Shown here: positions 7,894 to 16,935 of the stretch, piece by piece
Position numbering within the stretch: position 1 is the first letter of the stretch
How the letters are laid out: every line of letters begins with the position of its first letter
From: a virus
Length of the DNA: 64,000 nucleotides
Strand: one strand, 5' to 3'
Virus record (IMG/VR): IMGVR_UViG_3300025168_000033
Location: 62,001 to 126,000 of that record
Notes under the pieces: model-generated
The model's input: the letters and a program-made list of their open reading frames with translations, nothing else
Databases searched by the model: none
What the model was told of the DNA's origin: nothing
Program-made: the position numbers and the translations under genes

Positions 7894-8355
7894 TTAAAAT
7901 AATTTACCGCCTATTTTTTTAGTTACGGTATCATCACCATATTCCAATTCTTCAATTAATTTTTGTTTAAATGTATTGGAAAGTGAATCATAAAACTTAT
8001 GATAATTAATATCAAAATATTCAGATAACATTGAAAAAATTTGAATTTTGGATACTTTTGGAATTTTATTTACTACAAAAGAATATAGTTTATTGATTTC
8101 TGCTTTACTTAATTTTTTGTATTTTCCTTCATCATTAGGTTTATTTAAAGATTCAAAATCCGATCCAAGTATACAATTTTCAATTTTAGTATAAATTAAA
8201 TCATGATCAATTTGATCTTCCATTGACATTTCAGTATCTACACTTGAGTCAATAACAAAATCAATTTTTGTTGTGCTAATATCCGTAGATTCATATGAAT
8301 TATCGAATATTTTTTTAACATTTACTTCACTTGTACCCTTTTTCTTTTTTGCCAT
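7894..8355 (-). CDS. Unknown replication-block protein, possible gp33 analogue
   Basis: This 153-residue protein has a basic start (MAKKKKGTS), an acidic middle, and a helical second half ending KKIGGKLF. It lies two bases from the gp41 helicase gene and 14 from gp47, so it is part of that operon. The helical region around residues 95-140 and the hydrophobic C-terminus recall T4 gp33, the late co-activator that links gp55 to the sliding clamp. The likeness is weak and was judged by eye. If it is not gp33, it is a replication accessory protein without a known counterpart. Confidence 0.5.
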   Translation of the reverse strand: MAKKKKGTSEVNVKKIFDNSYESTDISTTKIDFVIDSSVDTEMSMEDQIDHDLIYTKIENCILGSDFESLNKPNDEGKYKKLSKAEINKLYSFVVNKIPKVSKIQIFSMLSEYFDINYHKFYDSLSNTFKQKLIEELEYGDDTVTKKIGGKLF

Positions 8356-8357
8356 TT

Positions 8358-9662
8358 TTATGCGTCGTTATCATCTGTTATTAATGAGTCGGTTTCAATT
8401 AATCGCATATATTCATATAGAATATTATACATTTTGCGATAACCTCGACCATGACCATCCCTGATTTTCAGGATTTTTAGCCAGTAAATTCGATCCCTAT
8501 GTTGATCCGATGTTTGAATAATTCCATAAATCATATCAGCCGTATGAGATAATCCAGCGGATTCAGCAATATGAGAAAGTGTAAGTTCAGAAGAATCATA
8601 ACCACCACGAGTAATTTGAGTTGCAGTAATTATTAACCAATCATTTCTTACAGCCATTGCACGTAAATCTTCCGCAATTTGTTTAATTTTCATGTAAGTA
8701 TTTTCCGTATTAGGGTTACGGTAATTAGCTAAAATATTGATGTAATCAATTACAATTGCTTTTAATTTTATTCCTTTAGTATCTTCAAGGTCTTTTAAAT
8801 AGGATTCAATATCAGGAACCGTAGCTTGTGATGTAGGATATTCTTTAACAAATAATTGACCTGGTGGAATTATTCCACCACCAACAGCTTGTAATCGTGA
8901 TTTCATATAAGCTGTATCAACAGATTTCTTATCATAATCATCCATTGAAATATTAAGAAGATTAGATCCGATTCTTTTCATTACTTTTCTATCAGCCATT
9001 TCAGCAGATATAAAAGCAACATTATGACCTGCTTTTACAAAGTTAGATGCATCATTAGCAAGCCAAATAGATTTTCCTATATTTTGTTCACCTGCATATA
9101 CAATTAATGTTTTTGCATCGTATCCACCACCAGTACAATTATTTATGAATTCATGGCCTGAATCTATTTTTGGATATTTTCTTTGAGTATGTGAATCTAT
9201 ATCAAAGAAAGATAAGCCAAGATTATTATCAAAATTGACATTGTTTCGTGTTAAAATAATATCTTTAACCTTAGCAATAATGCTATGAACATTATCTGGA
9301 TTTACTTTTGTTGTTTTAACAAATTCAATTGTATCAATTAATGATGCATCAAGATTTTTCCAAAGAATCCATGATTCAGCTGTTTCCTGTAACCAATTGT
9401 CATCATAATCAGATAATTTACTATCAAAGATTAAATCTACAATATTGTCTTTTATTTTGTCAGGATATTTACTTTTAACAATAGCTTTTACTTGTTCTCG
9501 TGTAGGAGTTTCTTTAAATCTTTCGTAAAATGCTTTTGTAATATATGATAGTGTTTCTAGATCAGGATTGTCGTAAAATGATTTCTTTACGGATTTAAGA
9601 TACTTTGGATTTTTAATAGTGTATATGTAAAATATTTTTTCAAAGTCGTTAGATTGTATCAT
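8358..9662 (-). CDS. 41: Replicative DNA helicase, gp41 (DnaB-like)
   Basis: This 434-residue protein is a RecA-fold hexameric helicase that unwinds DNA ahead of the fork and partners the gp61 primase. Walker A is GEQNIGKS at 191-198 and Walker B is in LKAIVIDYINIL. A conserved ATATQITRGG segment and a following SAGLSHTADM segment match DnaB-family motifs. The N-terminal 140 residues are helical, as in T4 gp41 (475 residues). It sits in the same operon as UvsX, the 107-residue protein and gp47/gp46, an arrangement close to T4 (uvsX-40-41). Confidence 0.93.
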   Translation of the reverse strand: MIQSNDFEKIFYIYTIKNPKYLKSVKKSFYDNPDLETLSYITKAFYERFKETPTREQVKAIVKSKYPDKIKDNIVDLIFDSKLSDYDDNWLQETAESWILWKNLDASLIDTIEFVKTTKVNPDNVHSIIAKVKDIILTRNNVNFDNNLGLSFFDIDSHTQRKYPKIDSGHEFINNCTGGGYDAKTLIVYAGEQNIGKSIWLANDASNFVKAGHNVAFISAEMADRKVMKRIGSNLLNISMDDYDKKSVDTAYMKSRLQAVGGGIIPPGQLFVKEYPTSQATVPDIESYLKDLEDTKGIKLKAIVIDYINILANYRNPNTENTYMKIKQIAEDLRAMAVRNDWLIITATQITRGGYDSSELTLSHIAESAGLSHTADMIYGIIQTSDQHRDRIYWLKILKIRDGHGRGYRKMYNILYEYMRLIETDSLITDDNDA

Positions 9663-9687
9663 ATAATTTGAATTTAATTATTTTATT

Positions 9688-10011
9688 TCATAAATAGTCA
9701 TTTGTTTCAAATCGAAGATATCTATTATGTTGTGTTTCCTTTGGAACTGTAAGTATGCCATCAATTAACATTTTTTCAATTATAGGTTCAAGCTTGCTAG
9801 CTTTTAATCCTGTTAAAGCTTCCGCATTTTGAATTGTAAAAACTGGATTTGAAATATCATCTATTGAAGTATGATTTTTTATATGAGCCCGACCACCATC
9901 TTGATAGTACCATTTTGAGACCTCATAGCAAAGATCTTCCGGTGTTGGATATTCCGGAAGATCTTTATACATTGAGATTAAATGTTTGACTTTAATCTTG
10001 TCTTTATTCAT
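9688..10011 (-). CDS. Small protein between uvsX and gp41, winged-helix-like
   Basis: This 107-residue protein is not recognised. It has the helical layout of a small DNA-binding domain: a Phe-Thr-Ile-Gln-Asn-Ala-Glu-Ala segment around residue 60, then helices around LKASKLEPIIEKMLIDGIL, and a strand ending in LRFETNDYL. This suggests a winged helix (inference). It overlaps uvsX by eight bases and precedes gp41. In T4 gene 40 occupies this place, but I see no similarity to it. A helicase-loading role is possible because no gp59 is visible in the window. Confidence 0.55.
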   Translation of the reverse strand: MNKDKIKVKHLISMYKDLPEYPTPEDLCYEVSKWYYQDGGRAHIKNHTSIDDISNPVFTIQNAEALTGLKASKLEPIIEKMLIDGILTVPKETQHNRYLRFETNDYL

Positions 10012-11227
10012 TATTATCGTCTATTTCTTCGTTTAGCATTGCATCTATTTCAGTACCAAGGTGATCGTCCAGATGACCAAATTCAAACATTGGCTTTATT
10101 ACTTTTTCATCTAGTTCATCAATTATAGGTTCCCATACTTCAGGCTTAAATAATTCTGATGCTTTACGAGCTTCACCTAAATGACGAATAACATATTTTT
10201 GTGCTGTTGCTTTTGGATAGAAATAAAAGATTTCACCTTTATGTTCAAATTTATAGTTGTTTTCTTCAGCTTGAATTTTTTCCGCATCAGTCCATTTAGC
10301 ATATTGTTTTTCTGTAAAGATATTTCCTCTACCTATTCCACAATTTTCCCATGACATAAATTCATGAAGACCGATATATGGATTCATACCTTTCTTAAAA
10401 TCAATATGAATCTTAACATTATGTGGTTGAGCAAATCGATTCTTCCAGCATTTAGATGTTAAAATCATACCAGTTTGTCTTTTTGCATCATCTTTATCTT
10501 CTTTTAATTTTGCTTTTGAATAGCAAGAAATAATAGAAGCAGAATATTTTAATCCTTCACCACCACCCATAACGACTGGATCACCATAGCCACCGATGTT
10601 TACACCAATGTGATTAGTTAACACAAATGGCACTTTACAACCAGTCAAATCATTTGTAATAATTCTAAATAAGGATCTAATTTTCTTAGCTCTTGTCATG
10701 TCGGATTTATCAGATCCACTCATGGCATCTTCTATTTCCTTTGTAGTTGCTAACATTCCAAGTGAATCTAATGCAATAAATATTTTAGGTAATTCACCAC
10801 CACTCATTTTTACATCAATCAATGTTTTAGTTACAGTAGTAATTGATGTTCTAAATTTATCAATATCAGAAATAGGTTCATGCTGGAATTTATTAGGGTC
10901 TATGCCAAATGTTTTTGCCATATCTCTATCCACTGCACCTTCCGTGTCATAATAAATTATTGTATATCCCATGTCCTGTGCCTGCTTACATAGATTTAAT
11001 AAAACAAAAGTTTTACCTGCACCGGATTCACCAGCAAGACATATTGATCGATTATTTGGTATTCCTTTTCTTAAGCTTCCAGTTAAAGTTGCATTAAGAA
11101 TATAATTACCGGTACTAATAAATTCAGAAGGTAATGCAAAATCCGATGTAGCAAGTGAATCACCAAATGGATTTATTTTTTTCATCTCTTTAAAAAGATC
11201 TGTTACTGTTATGTTTTTCTTTGCCAT
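10004..11227 (-). CDS. uvsX: UvsX recombinase (RecA-like)
   Basis: This 407-residue protein is the strand-exchange recombinase for recombination-dependent replication and repair. Walker A is GESGAGKT at 66-73, followed by IIYYDTEGAVD, then IFIALDSLGML as Walker B, and a FVLTNHIGVNIGGYG segment. The length is close to T4 UvsX (391). The C-terminus is very acidic (DEKVI... to NEEIDDNNE), as in RecA-type proteins. It lies just downstream of the polymerase C-terminal fragment and overlaps the next small gene. Its mediator UvsY is encoded at about 31 kb. Confidence 0.95.
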   Translation of the reverse strand: MAKKNITVTDLFKEMKKINPFGDSLATSDFALPSEFISTGNYILNATLTGSLRKGIPNNRSICLAGESGAGKTFVLLNLCKQAQDMGYTIIYYDTEGAVDRDMAKTFGIDPNKFQHEPISDIDKFRTSITTVTKTLIDVKMSGGELPKIFIALDSLGMLATTKEIEDAMSGSDKSDMTRAKKIRSLFRIITNDLTGCKVPFVLTNHIGVNIGGYGDPVVMGGGEGLKYSASIISCYSKAKLKEDKDDAKRQTGMILTSKCWKNRFAQPHNVKIHIDFKKGMNPYIGLHEFMSWENCGIGRGNIFTEKQYAKWTDAEKIQAEENNYKFEHKGEIFYFYPKATAQKYVIRHLGEARKASELFKPEVWEPIIDELDEKVIKPMFEFGHLDDHLGTEIDAMLNEEIDDNNE

Positions 11228-11246
11228 AATTTAATTTAATTTAGAT

Positions 11247-12419
11247 TTAAAAAAGTGCTGTTGTATAAACAAGATTTCTATTTAATTGTGGTAATCCAGA
11301 AGGGACTATTATTCGATTAAGAGGTTCAAGAATAAATTTTTCAAATTGCTTTTCATATGATATTTGTGCAGCAAATTCATAAGGATAATCCCCAGCTATA
11401 TAAGCAAAGACATTACAAAATGGATCATCTGTATGATAGAATCTAATCTTTTGGCCTGACGTAATTAACTGATATTTATTTTTGTATTTTGAATTATTTA
11501 ATAGATAATTGTAGTATCCACCAGCCCTAACATGAAAAGGACATTTTGATGCTATTTGAAATTCTGTTTTATCATCAATTATGTATTTCTTATAGTTTGA
11601 TATTGACCGATTTGCGCTTATATCTTCAATGTTAGCCATCTTAAATTCATCTTTAATATCCTTTAGAACTCCTATAAGCTTATCGGATCTTAATTCATCC
11701 TGAGCAAATATCCAGGAAACAAGATCTTTTAGTTTTTTACGAGCAAATGACGGTGTAGAAGATTGAATTAATTCCAGACCTTTTGCTTTTATTGAAGATA
11801 AATTATCATAATGCTTACCATCTTTCCAGATTATATTTTGAACATATTTCTTTTTAGCTACCCATATTCCGTTAGTTGCTATAGTTTCAAGTTCAAAATT
11901 TAAGAAGTTTTCTGAATTATGCTTGTTTGCATAAATTTCAAAACATTTATTTAAGTAAGGACCTAAACGATATTCATTAAGCTTTAGAATAAAATCGATA
12001 ATGCCACCAGACCAGTTAACCGCTTTCATTGCTTCATTAAAAACTAAATAACCTGAATCCGTATCTGTATAAATCCATACAGATTCTTTCATCGACGGTA
12101 ATGGCTTATCATTATCTAATCCTAATATTTTATGCAATTTATAATCAGTTGGCCAAAAGTCCTTGAAATATCGTTGAACACATTTTTCAGAATATTTAAT
12201 AGCATCTTGACCTTGTAATGTAATTGCTTCAGCAATATTTAAATTAAAGAAGTGAAAATATTCATTAGCAAAGGCTCCATAAATACTGTTAATTATAAGT
12301 TTTATGGCTTGTTCCTGTGTAGAGCAATCTAAAGATTCATTTTCTAGTTGAATAATATATTCCGATAATTCAGCTTTAGTCATTCCACTAACATCCAAGA
12401 TATTAGCAAATTCAGTCAT
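11247..12419 (-). CDS. 43B: DNA polymerase gp43, C-terminal fragment (fingers-palm-thumb)
   Basis: This 390-residue fragment supplies the second half of a family B polymerase. Motif B (KLIINSIYGAFAN) is at residues 40-52 and the catalytic motif C YTDTDS is at 117-122. A KKKYV segment and a thumb-like KGLELIQSSTP match T4 gp43. It lacks the exonuclease domain and motif A, which are encoded at 16936-18345. The N-terminal 38 residues form the second finger helix, so the split lies between motifs A and B. It follows the clamp gene by one base. The C-terminus (NRNLVYTTALF) is only a weak candidate for a clamp-binding peptide. Confidence 0.9.
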   Translation of the reverse strand: MTEFANILDVSGMTKAELSEYIIQLENESLDCSTQEQAIKLIINSIYGAFANEYFHFFNLNIAEAITLQGQDAIKYSEKCVQRYFKDFWPTDYKLHKILGLDNDKPLPSMKESVWIYTDTDSGYLVFNEAMKAVNWSGGIIDFILKLNEYRLGPYLNKCFEIYANKHNSENFLNFELETIATNGIWVAKKKYVQNIIWKDGKHYDNLSSIKAKGLELIQSSTPSFARKKLKDLVSWIFAQDELRSDKLIGVLKDIKDEFKMANIEDISANRSISNYKKYIIDDKTEFQIASKCPFHVRAGGYYNYLLNNSKYKNKYQLITSGQKIRFYHTDDPFCNVFAYIAGDYPYEFAAQISYEKQFEKFILEPLNRIIVPSGLPQLNRNLVYTTALF

Positions 12420-12420
12420 A

Positions 12421-13188
12421 TTAATCTGGGGTATTTGAATCTACACCTAATGCCAAGTTAATAGCAACTTTAGTATCCGTAGATATTGAATTACAAATTA
12501 TTTTATTTTGAGCACCTGAACATACAGTTACAACATAACTTTCAGCATCGATTCTTTCTAGCTGTTTATTATGAACATGAACTTTTTCATGTACTTCAGT
12601 TACAGAATCATCAATAATATAATCGTAAGTGGATCCTTTAATATGAATTCCTTGTTCATCACCATGAATAGAAAAGATATCTGAATTACCTATTGTATTT
12701 AACGATATGATTTTCTTTAAATCGGTTTCAGTCATTTGAAATTCAAATTTCTTAGCAGTATCACTAAATGCTATATCCTGTTGAGCACTTGTCATGGAAA
12801 TAAATCCTAAATCGTGATGTAAGCAATTTAATTTGATTTTTAATGTATTGTCTTGTAATTCAAGATATTGTACAAAATTTTCATCATTAAGTGTTTCATA
12901 AACAATATGGCCATGAATAGCCGACATGTCAAAATAATTTAATGCTTCAATAATCTTTTTGCCATTAAAGAATCCCATTTTTAAAGGAGATTCTAAATCT
13001 TGATCCAGATCAAATACATCCGCAATATTGACAGTTGTAGATTTTACAACATCTTTAGTTGGTAGATATACATTGGAAGTTACTACTTCATTAGATAAAG
13101 TTAAATAGACCTGTGGATCCATTCGTAACATTTTTGTTAAAAGGTTGCTTAATGCATTTCCTTTTATTCTGTTGATTTTTACTTTCAT
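12421..13188 (-). CDS. 45: Sliding clamp, gp45
   Basis: This 255-residue protein is assigned as the ring-shaped processivity clamp that tethers polymerase and, in T4, activates late transcription. The start (MKVKINRI...ALSNLLTKMLRM), the central DMSAIHGHIVYE segment and the alternating strand-helix layout fit PCNA-fold phage clamps. Its size is near T4 gp45 (228). The position between NrdA and the polymerase C-terminal fragment supports the call. Unlike its neighbours it has a 94-base leader containing a late-promoter-like element and a sequence block shared with the gp32 leader. Confidence 0.75.
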   Translation of the reverse strand: MKVKINRIKGNALSNLLTKMLRMDPQVYLTLSNEVVTSNVYLPTKDVVKSTTVNIADVFDLDQDLESPLKMGFFNGKKIIEALNYFDMSAIHGHIVYETLNDENFVQYLELQDNTLKIKLNCLHHDLGFISMTSAQQDIAFSDTAKKFEFQMTETDLKKIISLNTIGNSDIFSIHGDEQGIHIKGSTYDYIIDDSVTEVHEKVHVHNKQLERIDAESYVVTVCSGAQNKIICNSISTDTKVAINLALGVDSNTPD

Positions 13189-13192
13189 TTAT

Positions 13193-13209
13193 TACAATTT
13201 AGTTAATTT
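13193..13209 (-). promoter_or_regulatory. Leader block shared by gp45 and gp32 genes
   Basis: AAATTAACTAAATTGTA lies four bases before the clamp ATG. The gp32 leader has the same 17 bases with one change at 33607-33623. It may be a translation-control or ribosome-recruitment site common to the two genes. Confidence 0.4.
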
Positions 13210-13263
13210 ATTAGTTATATTACTTTTTATTATTATTGTTTCACTCTTTATAACACTTACGCA

Positions 13264-13273
13264 TTATATATCT
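13264..13273 (-). promoter_or_regulatory. Late-promoter-like element AGATATATAA upstream of gp45
   Basis: AGATATATAA on the minus strand, 75 bases before the clamp ATG and just after the nrdA stop codon. The distance is longer than the usual 13-23 bases, so a leader would be transcribed. Confidence 0.45.
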
Positions 13274-13282
13274 TAATCAATA

Positions 13283-15451
13283 TTATGCGTCGCATCCACC
13301 ACCCGCACAAGTAAACATTGAATTTTCTGGCCTTTTTGGTGTAGCCTTTGAAGTATTTTCCGATGCAGATAACTTTTTATTTTTATCGATTTTTGATTTT
13401 GTTCGAGTATAGTAAACACCGGTTTTTAGTCCTTTCTTCCAGGCATAAGTTAATGCACTTGATATTTTGCTATATTTAGCATCTTTATGATAAACATTCA
13501 TGCTTTGAGATTGATCAACATATTGGTTTCTAATAATTGCTAAATCTAAAAGAATTTTCTGTGGAATTTCCCAAACAGTTTTATATCTATATCTAATATC
13601 ATCAGGAATTTCCTGAATATTTTGAACACTACCACCATGAGCAATTACCTTATCCCTAATATCCTGATTCCATAATCCAAGTTCATCTAATTCATTTACT
13701 AGATATTTGTTTATAACTATAAATTCACCATCACCAACCATTCTTGTAAAAATATTAGAAGTTACAGGTTCAAAACATTCAAATGCTCCTAGTAAAATAG
13801 CACTTGATGCAGTTGGCATTAACGCAATTAATAATGAATTACGCATAGGAATAGGTTCTCCTGCGGGTGCCGGCGACCATCCTTCTATATATGTTTCTCC
13901 TTTGCTATATTTACTTCCTTCCCAAGCTGGGTAATTTTTATCTTCTTCTATTGCTAATATCATGCTTTCTTCGGCTGCAGCTTTATACATTGTTGAAAAT
14001 ATTTCATCGTTATATTTTTTAGCTTCTTCTGATTCAAACGATATTTTCCTTAACGCAAGAAAATCAGCCATACCAGCAACACCTATTGCAATTGCTCGTT
14101 GATCTTCTCCTGCATTTTTACTCCATTCATCAGACCATTTGTTTTTATCAATTACACGATTCAAAGCTCTTACTAAAACCTTTGTAGATTTTGCAATAGA
14201 TTTCATTGTTTTATGTTCCGCTAAATTTACAGATGCTAATGTACATTGTGGTGTATAGCCAGGTTTACTAGCTTGCATGATTTCAATGCATAAATTAGAT
14301 TGTCCAATAACGCCTATGTTATCTTGCATATTTACTTTATTGGCATTATCCTTGTAGAACACGTATGGCGTACCAGATTCAACACAGGATCTAATAATTG
14401 CATCCCATATTCTTTTAGCTGGTAATTCAGTTCCTAATCCTAGCTCAACCGCTTTATTATATTCATCTTTTAGTTCCGATCCATGTAAATCGTAGAATGG
14501 TTTTAATCCGGCTAATTTAATATCATTAGGACAAAACACATAATACGGCGTTTCATTTGTTAAAGATTCCATAAATATATCATCAACTGAAACCGCCGTA
14601 AATAAATCTCTAGCTCTATTTAATTCTTCACCTATTGGCAATCTTAATTCTAAGAATTCTAAAATATCCGCATGCCAAGTTGAAAGATAAAGAGCACAAC
14701 TACCAGATCTATTTCCTTGTTTATAGAATCTCATGTGCGATTGAACCATATCAGAAAATCTTACAACACCACCAGCAAATCCTTTGAAACTTGACACCAT
14801 ACTTTTTGAGCTTCGTAATCTATCGATACAAAGTCCTATCCCTGATCCTTCTTTAGATCCGTGTGAAATTTTATCTAGGGTTTCATTGATTCCTTCTATA
14901 CTATCATCTTTTAATGTAGTCAAGTTACAGCTAATCATTCCATTTCGTCCTTCAATACCAGAATTAGATAATGTAGGCGTAGCAAAATTTATTTGCTTTG
15001 CATACAATTGATCGAGTAATTTTCTTCTTTCTTTAAATGACTCAGGATAAAGATGATTAGCAACTCTATTATGCATCATAGATGGTATTTCAACTGGAAC
15101 ACCATCATCATTCTTTTTTGAATATTTTGTAAGAAACGTCGAAGCCGCAAATGAATCAAATTTTTCATCTACAGCTTTTGTTTCAACTTCCAGTATTTTT
15201 GCCTGCCTCGTAATTAAAATTCTACCACCAAGAGTTGAATAATCTTGATGTTCGATTTGTAAATCCGCTGCTTGAAAAGCAATAATCTCATCAATATCAG
15301 TTGCAGTCATTTCATCTTTAATGTGCGGTACAACTCTTTGAAAAAGCTTGTCCGGATTAACATTAAGACCTTTTGATTGTCTTTTTAATCTTGTGAGAAT
15401 TTTATTTGGCATGAACGATTGTCTCGTTCCATCACGTTTAATTATCTTCAT
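13283..15451 (-). CDS. nrdA: Ribonucleotide reductase large subunit, class Ia
   Basis: This 722-residue protein reduces ribonucleoside diphosphates to deoxy forms for phage DNA synthesis. An ATP-cone starts the chain (MKIIKRDGTRQSF). The catalytic barrel includes ATPTLSNSGI, NLCIEI, PQCTLASVNLAEH and PTASSAILLG. The C-terminus has the redox pair C715 and C720 in CAGGGC, the CX4C spacing of class Ia enzymes. It is ten bases downstream of nrdB. With nrdB, the gp56-like gene and the clamp it separates the two polymerase fragments. It looks intact and functional. Confidence 0.96.
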   Translation of the reverse strand: MKIIKRDGTRQSFMPNKILTRLKRQSKGLNVNPDKLFQRVVPHIKDEMTATDIDEIIAFQAADLQIEHQDYSTLGGRILITRQAKILEVETKAVDEKFDSFAASTFLTKYSKKNDDGVPVEIPSMMHNRVANHLYPESFKERRKLLDQLYAKQINFATPTLSNSGIEGRNGMISCNLTTLKDDSIEGINETLDKISHGSKEGSGIGLCIDRLRSSKSMVSSFKGFAGGVVRFSDMVQSHMRFYKQGNRSGSCALYLSTWHADILEFLELRLPIGEELNRARDLFTAVSVDDIFMESLTNETPYYVFCPNDIKLAGLKPFYDLHGSELKDEYNKAVELGLGTELPAKRIWDAIIRSCVESGTPYVFYKDNANKVNMQDNIGVIGQSNLCIEIMQASKPGYTPQCTLASVNLAEHKTMKSIAKSTKVLVRALNRVIDKNKWSDEWSKNAGEDQRAIAIGVAGMADFLALRKISFESEEAKKYNDEIFSTMYKAAAEESMILAIEEDKNYPAWEGSKYSKGETYIEGWSPAPAGEPIPMRNSLLIALMPTASSAILLGAFECFEPVTSNIFTRMVGDGEFIVINKYLVNELDELGLWNQDIRDKVIAHGGSVQNIQEIPDDIRYRYKTVWEIPQKILLDLAIIRNQYVDQSQSMNVYHKDAKYSKISSALTYAWKKGLKTGVYYTRTKSKIDKNKKLSASENTSKATPKRPENSMFTCAGGGCDA

Positions 15452-15461
15452 GTTTTATATT

Positions 15462-16421
15462 TTAAAATTCTTCGTCGTCAAATATTCCTTCGTTTGATAC
15501 TGGTACATCTACTCGTGTATATCCACCACCTGTTCTTCTTTCAAAGAAATTATTCTTTGAATCTAATCCTATCTTTTTCATAAAGTCTAAAGGATTTCTT
15601 GTATTAAAATGTGTTTCGCCAGTAAAGTCATTTAAAACTATGTCTGTTACAAATTCAACATATTCTATCATCATTTCTTTTGTCATTCCTTGTAATCCAC
15701 TAGGCAAACTTTCATTTACAAATGTCTTTTCAGTTTCTGAACAGGATAAAATAATTTCTGTAATTCTTTCTTTAGATGGCTTATATTCATCTTTAACATA
15801 ATCCTTAAATAGCTGTAATGCAAATTCATAATGAAATGATTCATCACTTAATATTAATTCATTCATTTCAGCAAGTCCAGGCATTTTTTGTCTGCTTCTA
15901 AACCAGAATACACCAGCAAAAACAGATGAAAATGCAATTCCTTCAACACAAGCAAAAGCAATTAATTTTTCTATAAATGTACCATTATCTAACCAATGTT
16001 CAGCCCATGATGCTTTTGCATTTACAGATTTATTGGTTGACATAGAATCAAATAATTCCTTCTTTTCATGCGGATCAGTAATATAGGTATCAATAAGCAA
16101 TGCATATCCATTAGCATGTACTTGTTCTATAAACATTTGATGATTATAATAGTATTTAGCCTCGGATATATCTATATTGTCTATTACATTTTTTGAAAGA
16201 TTATCAATAACCAATCCGTCAGATATAGTAAAAAATGCCAATATGTTTTTTAAATAAAACTTCTCGTCATCATTTAATTCATCATAATTATCTTGTGCTA
16301 AACTTACTTCTTCAGCCACCCAAGTTTGTTTTTCTGCAGATTTATAAGCATCCCATAAATCTTGATTCTTAATAGGAAATATTGAATATCGCTTTTCGAT
16401 ATCGGCGTTTTTTAGATACAT
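15462..16421 (-). CDS. nrdB: Ribonucleotide reductase small subunit, class Ia
   Basis: This 319-residue protein is the radical-generating partner of NrdA. Iron ligands are visible in WVAEEVSLAQD, IEQVHANGY (with the likely radical Tyr), and SDESFHYEF. The C-terminal tail (NEGIFDDEEF) is the acidic peptide by which NrdB docks on NrdA. The length is shorter than T4 NrdB (388) but typical for the family. The gene lies between the gp56-like gene and nrdA in the same operon. Confidence 0.95.
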   Translation of the reverse strand: MYLKNADIEKRYSIFPIKNQDLWDAYKSAEKQTWVAEEVSLAQDNYDELNDDEKFYLKNILAFFTISDGLVIDNLSKNVIDNIDISEAKYYYNHQMFIEQVHANGYALLIDTYITDPHEKKELFDSMSTNKSVNAKASWAEHWLDNGTFIEKLIAFACVEGIAFSSVFAGVFWFRSRQKMPGLAEMNELILSDESFHYEFALQLFKDYVKDEYKPSKERITEIILSCSETEKTFVNESLPSGLQGMTKEMMIEYVEFVTDIVLNDFTGETHFNTRNPLDFMKKIGLDSKNNFFERRTGGGYTRVDVPVSNEGIFDDEEF

Positions 16422-16452
16422 CTTGTTAATTTATTTTGTTAGTTTATGTTAA

Positions 16453-16932
16453 TTAATAATTACGTGCTTGGCGATCTTTATTTTCAGCCGCTTTAGCAAA
16501 ATAAAATGAAAAAATTTCTTCAGGCGTAAATCCAATTGATATAGGAAAGTTAAGCATGAAATGTAGAATATCTATCCATTCCATAAACAATTCCTTACGA
16601 TCTCCGTCACTTAAATCACTTATTTTTTTATCTTTATATGAATCATGTTTTGATTTCCAATATTTCCAAACTGCATTACCATCACCATCTTTAATTCCTC
16701 CTAAAGCATCCATCATTTCATGCATTTCATCCTGAACTGCAAATGTATTAGTCATCCAGAAATCTTTTATTTCTCGAATTGTCATGTTTTCAAAATCAAA
16801 TCCGTATGTATTTTCTTGCATTTCCTTTTGATGATTATAAATTGCAGCAAAAGTATCTACGCCATTTTTCATTGCCTCAGTATGTAATTCGTTTACTTTA
16901 AGGTCTTTGCATTCATTATCAATATTCGCCAT
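16453..16932 (-). CDS. 56: dCTPase/dUTPase, T4 gp56-like
   Basis: This 159-residue protein belongs to the all-alpha NTP pyrophosphatases. It closely parallels the C-terminal two-thirds of T4 gp56: VWKYWKSKHDSY near residue 88, SDGDRKELFMEWIDILHFMLNF near 105-127, then FTPEEIFSFYFAKAAENKDRQARNY at the end. The acidic metal-binding pairs are in DEMHEMMD and EWIDILHF. It removes dUTP, and in T4 also dCTP, and feeds dUMP to thymidylate synthesis. In T4 it protects modified-cytosine DNA. Whether this phage modifies cytosine cannot be judged from the window. Confidence 0.85.
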   Translation of the reverse strand: MANIDNECKDLKVNELHTEAMKNGVDTFAAIYNHQKEMQENTYGFDFENMTIREIKDFWMTNTFAVQDEMHEMMDALGGIKDGDGNAVWKYWKSKHDSYKDKKISDLSDGDRKELFMEWIDILHFMLNFPISIGFTPEEIFSFYFAKAAENKDRQARNY

Positions 16933-16935
16933 AAT

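Noticed and set aside
13283-15451. Altered C-terminal cysteines of NrdA (CAGGGC)
   Set aside because: The CX4C spacing agrees with the class Ia redox pair, so the end is normal.
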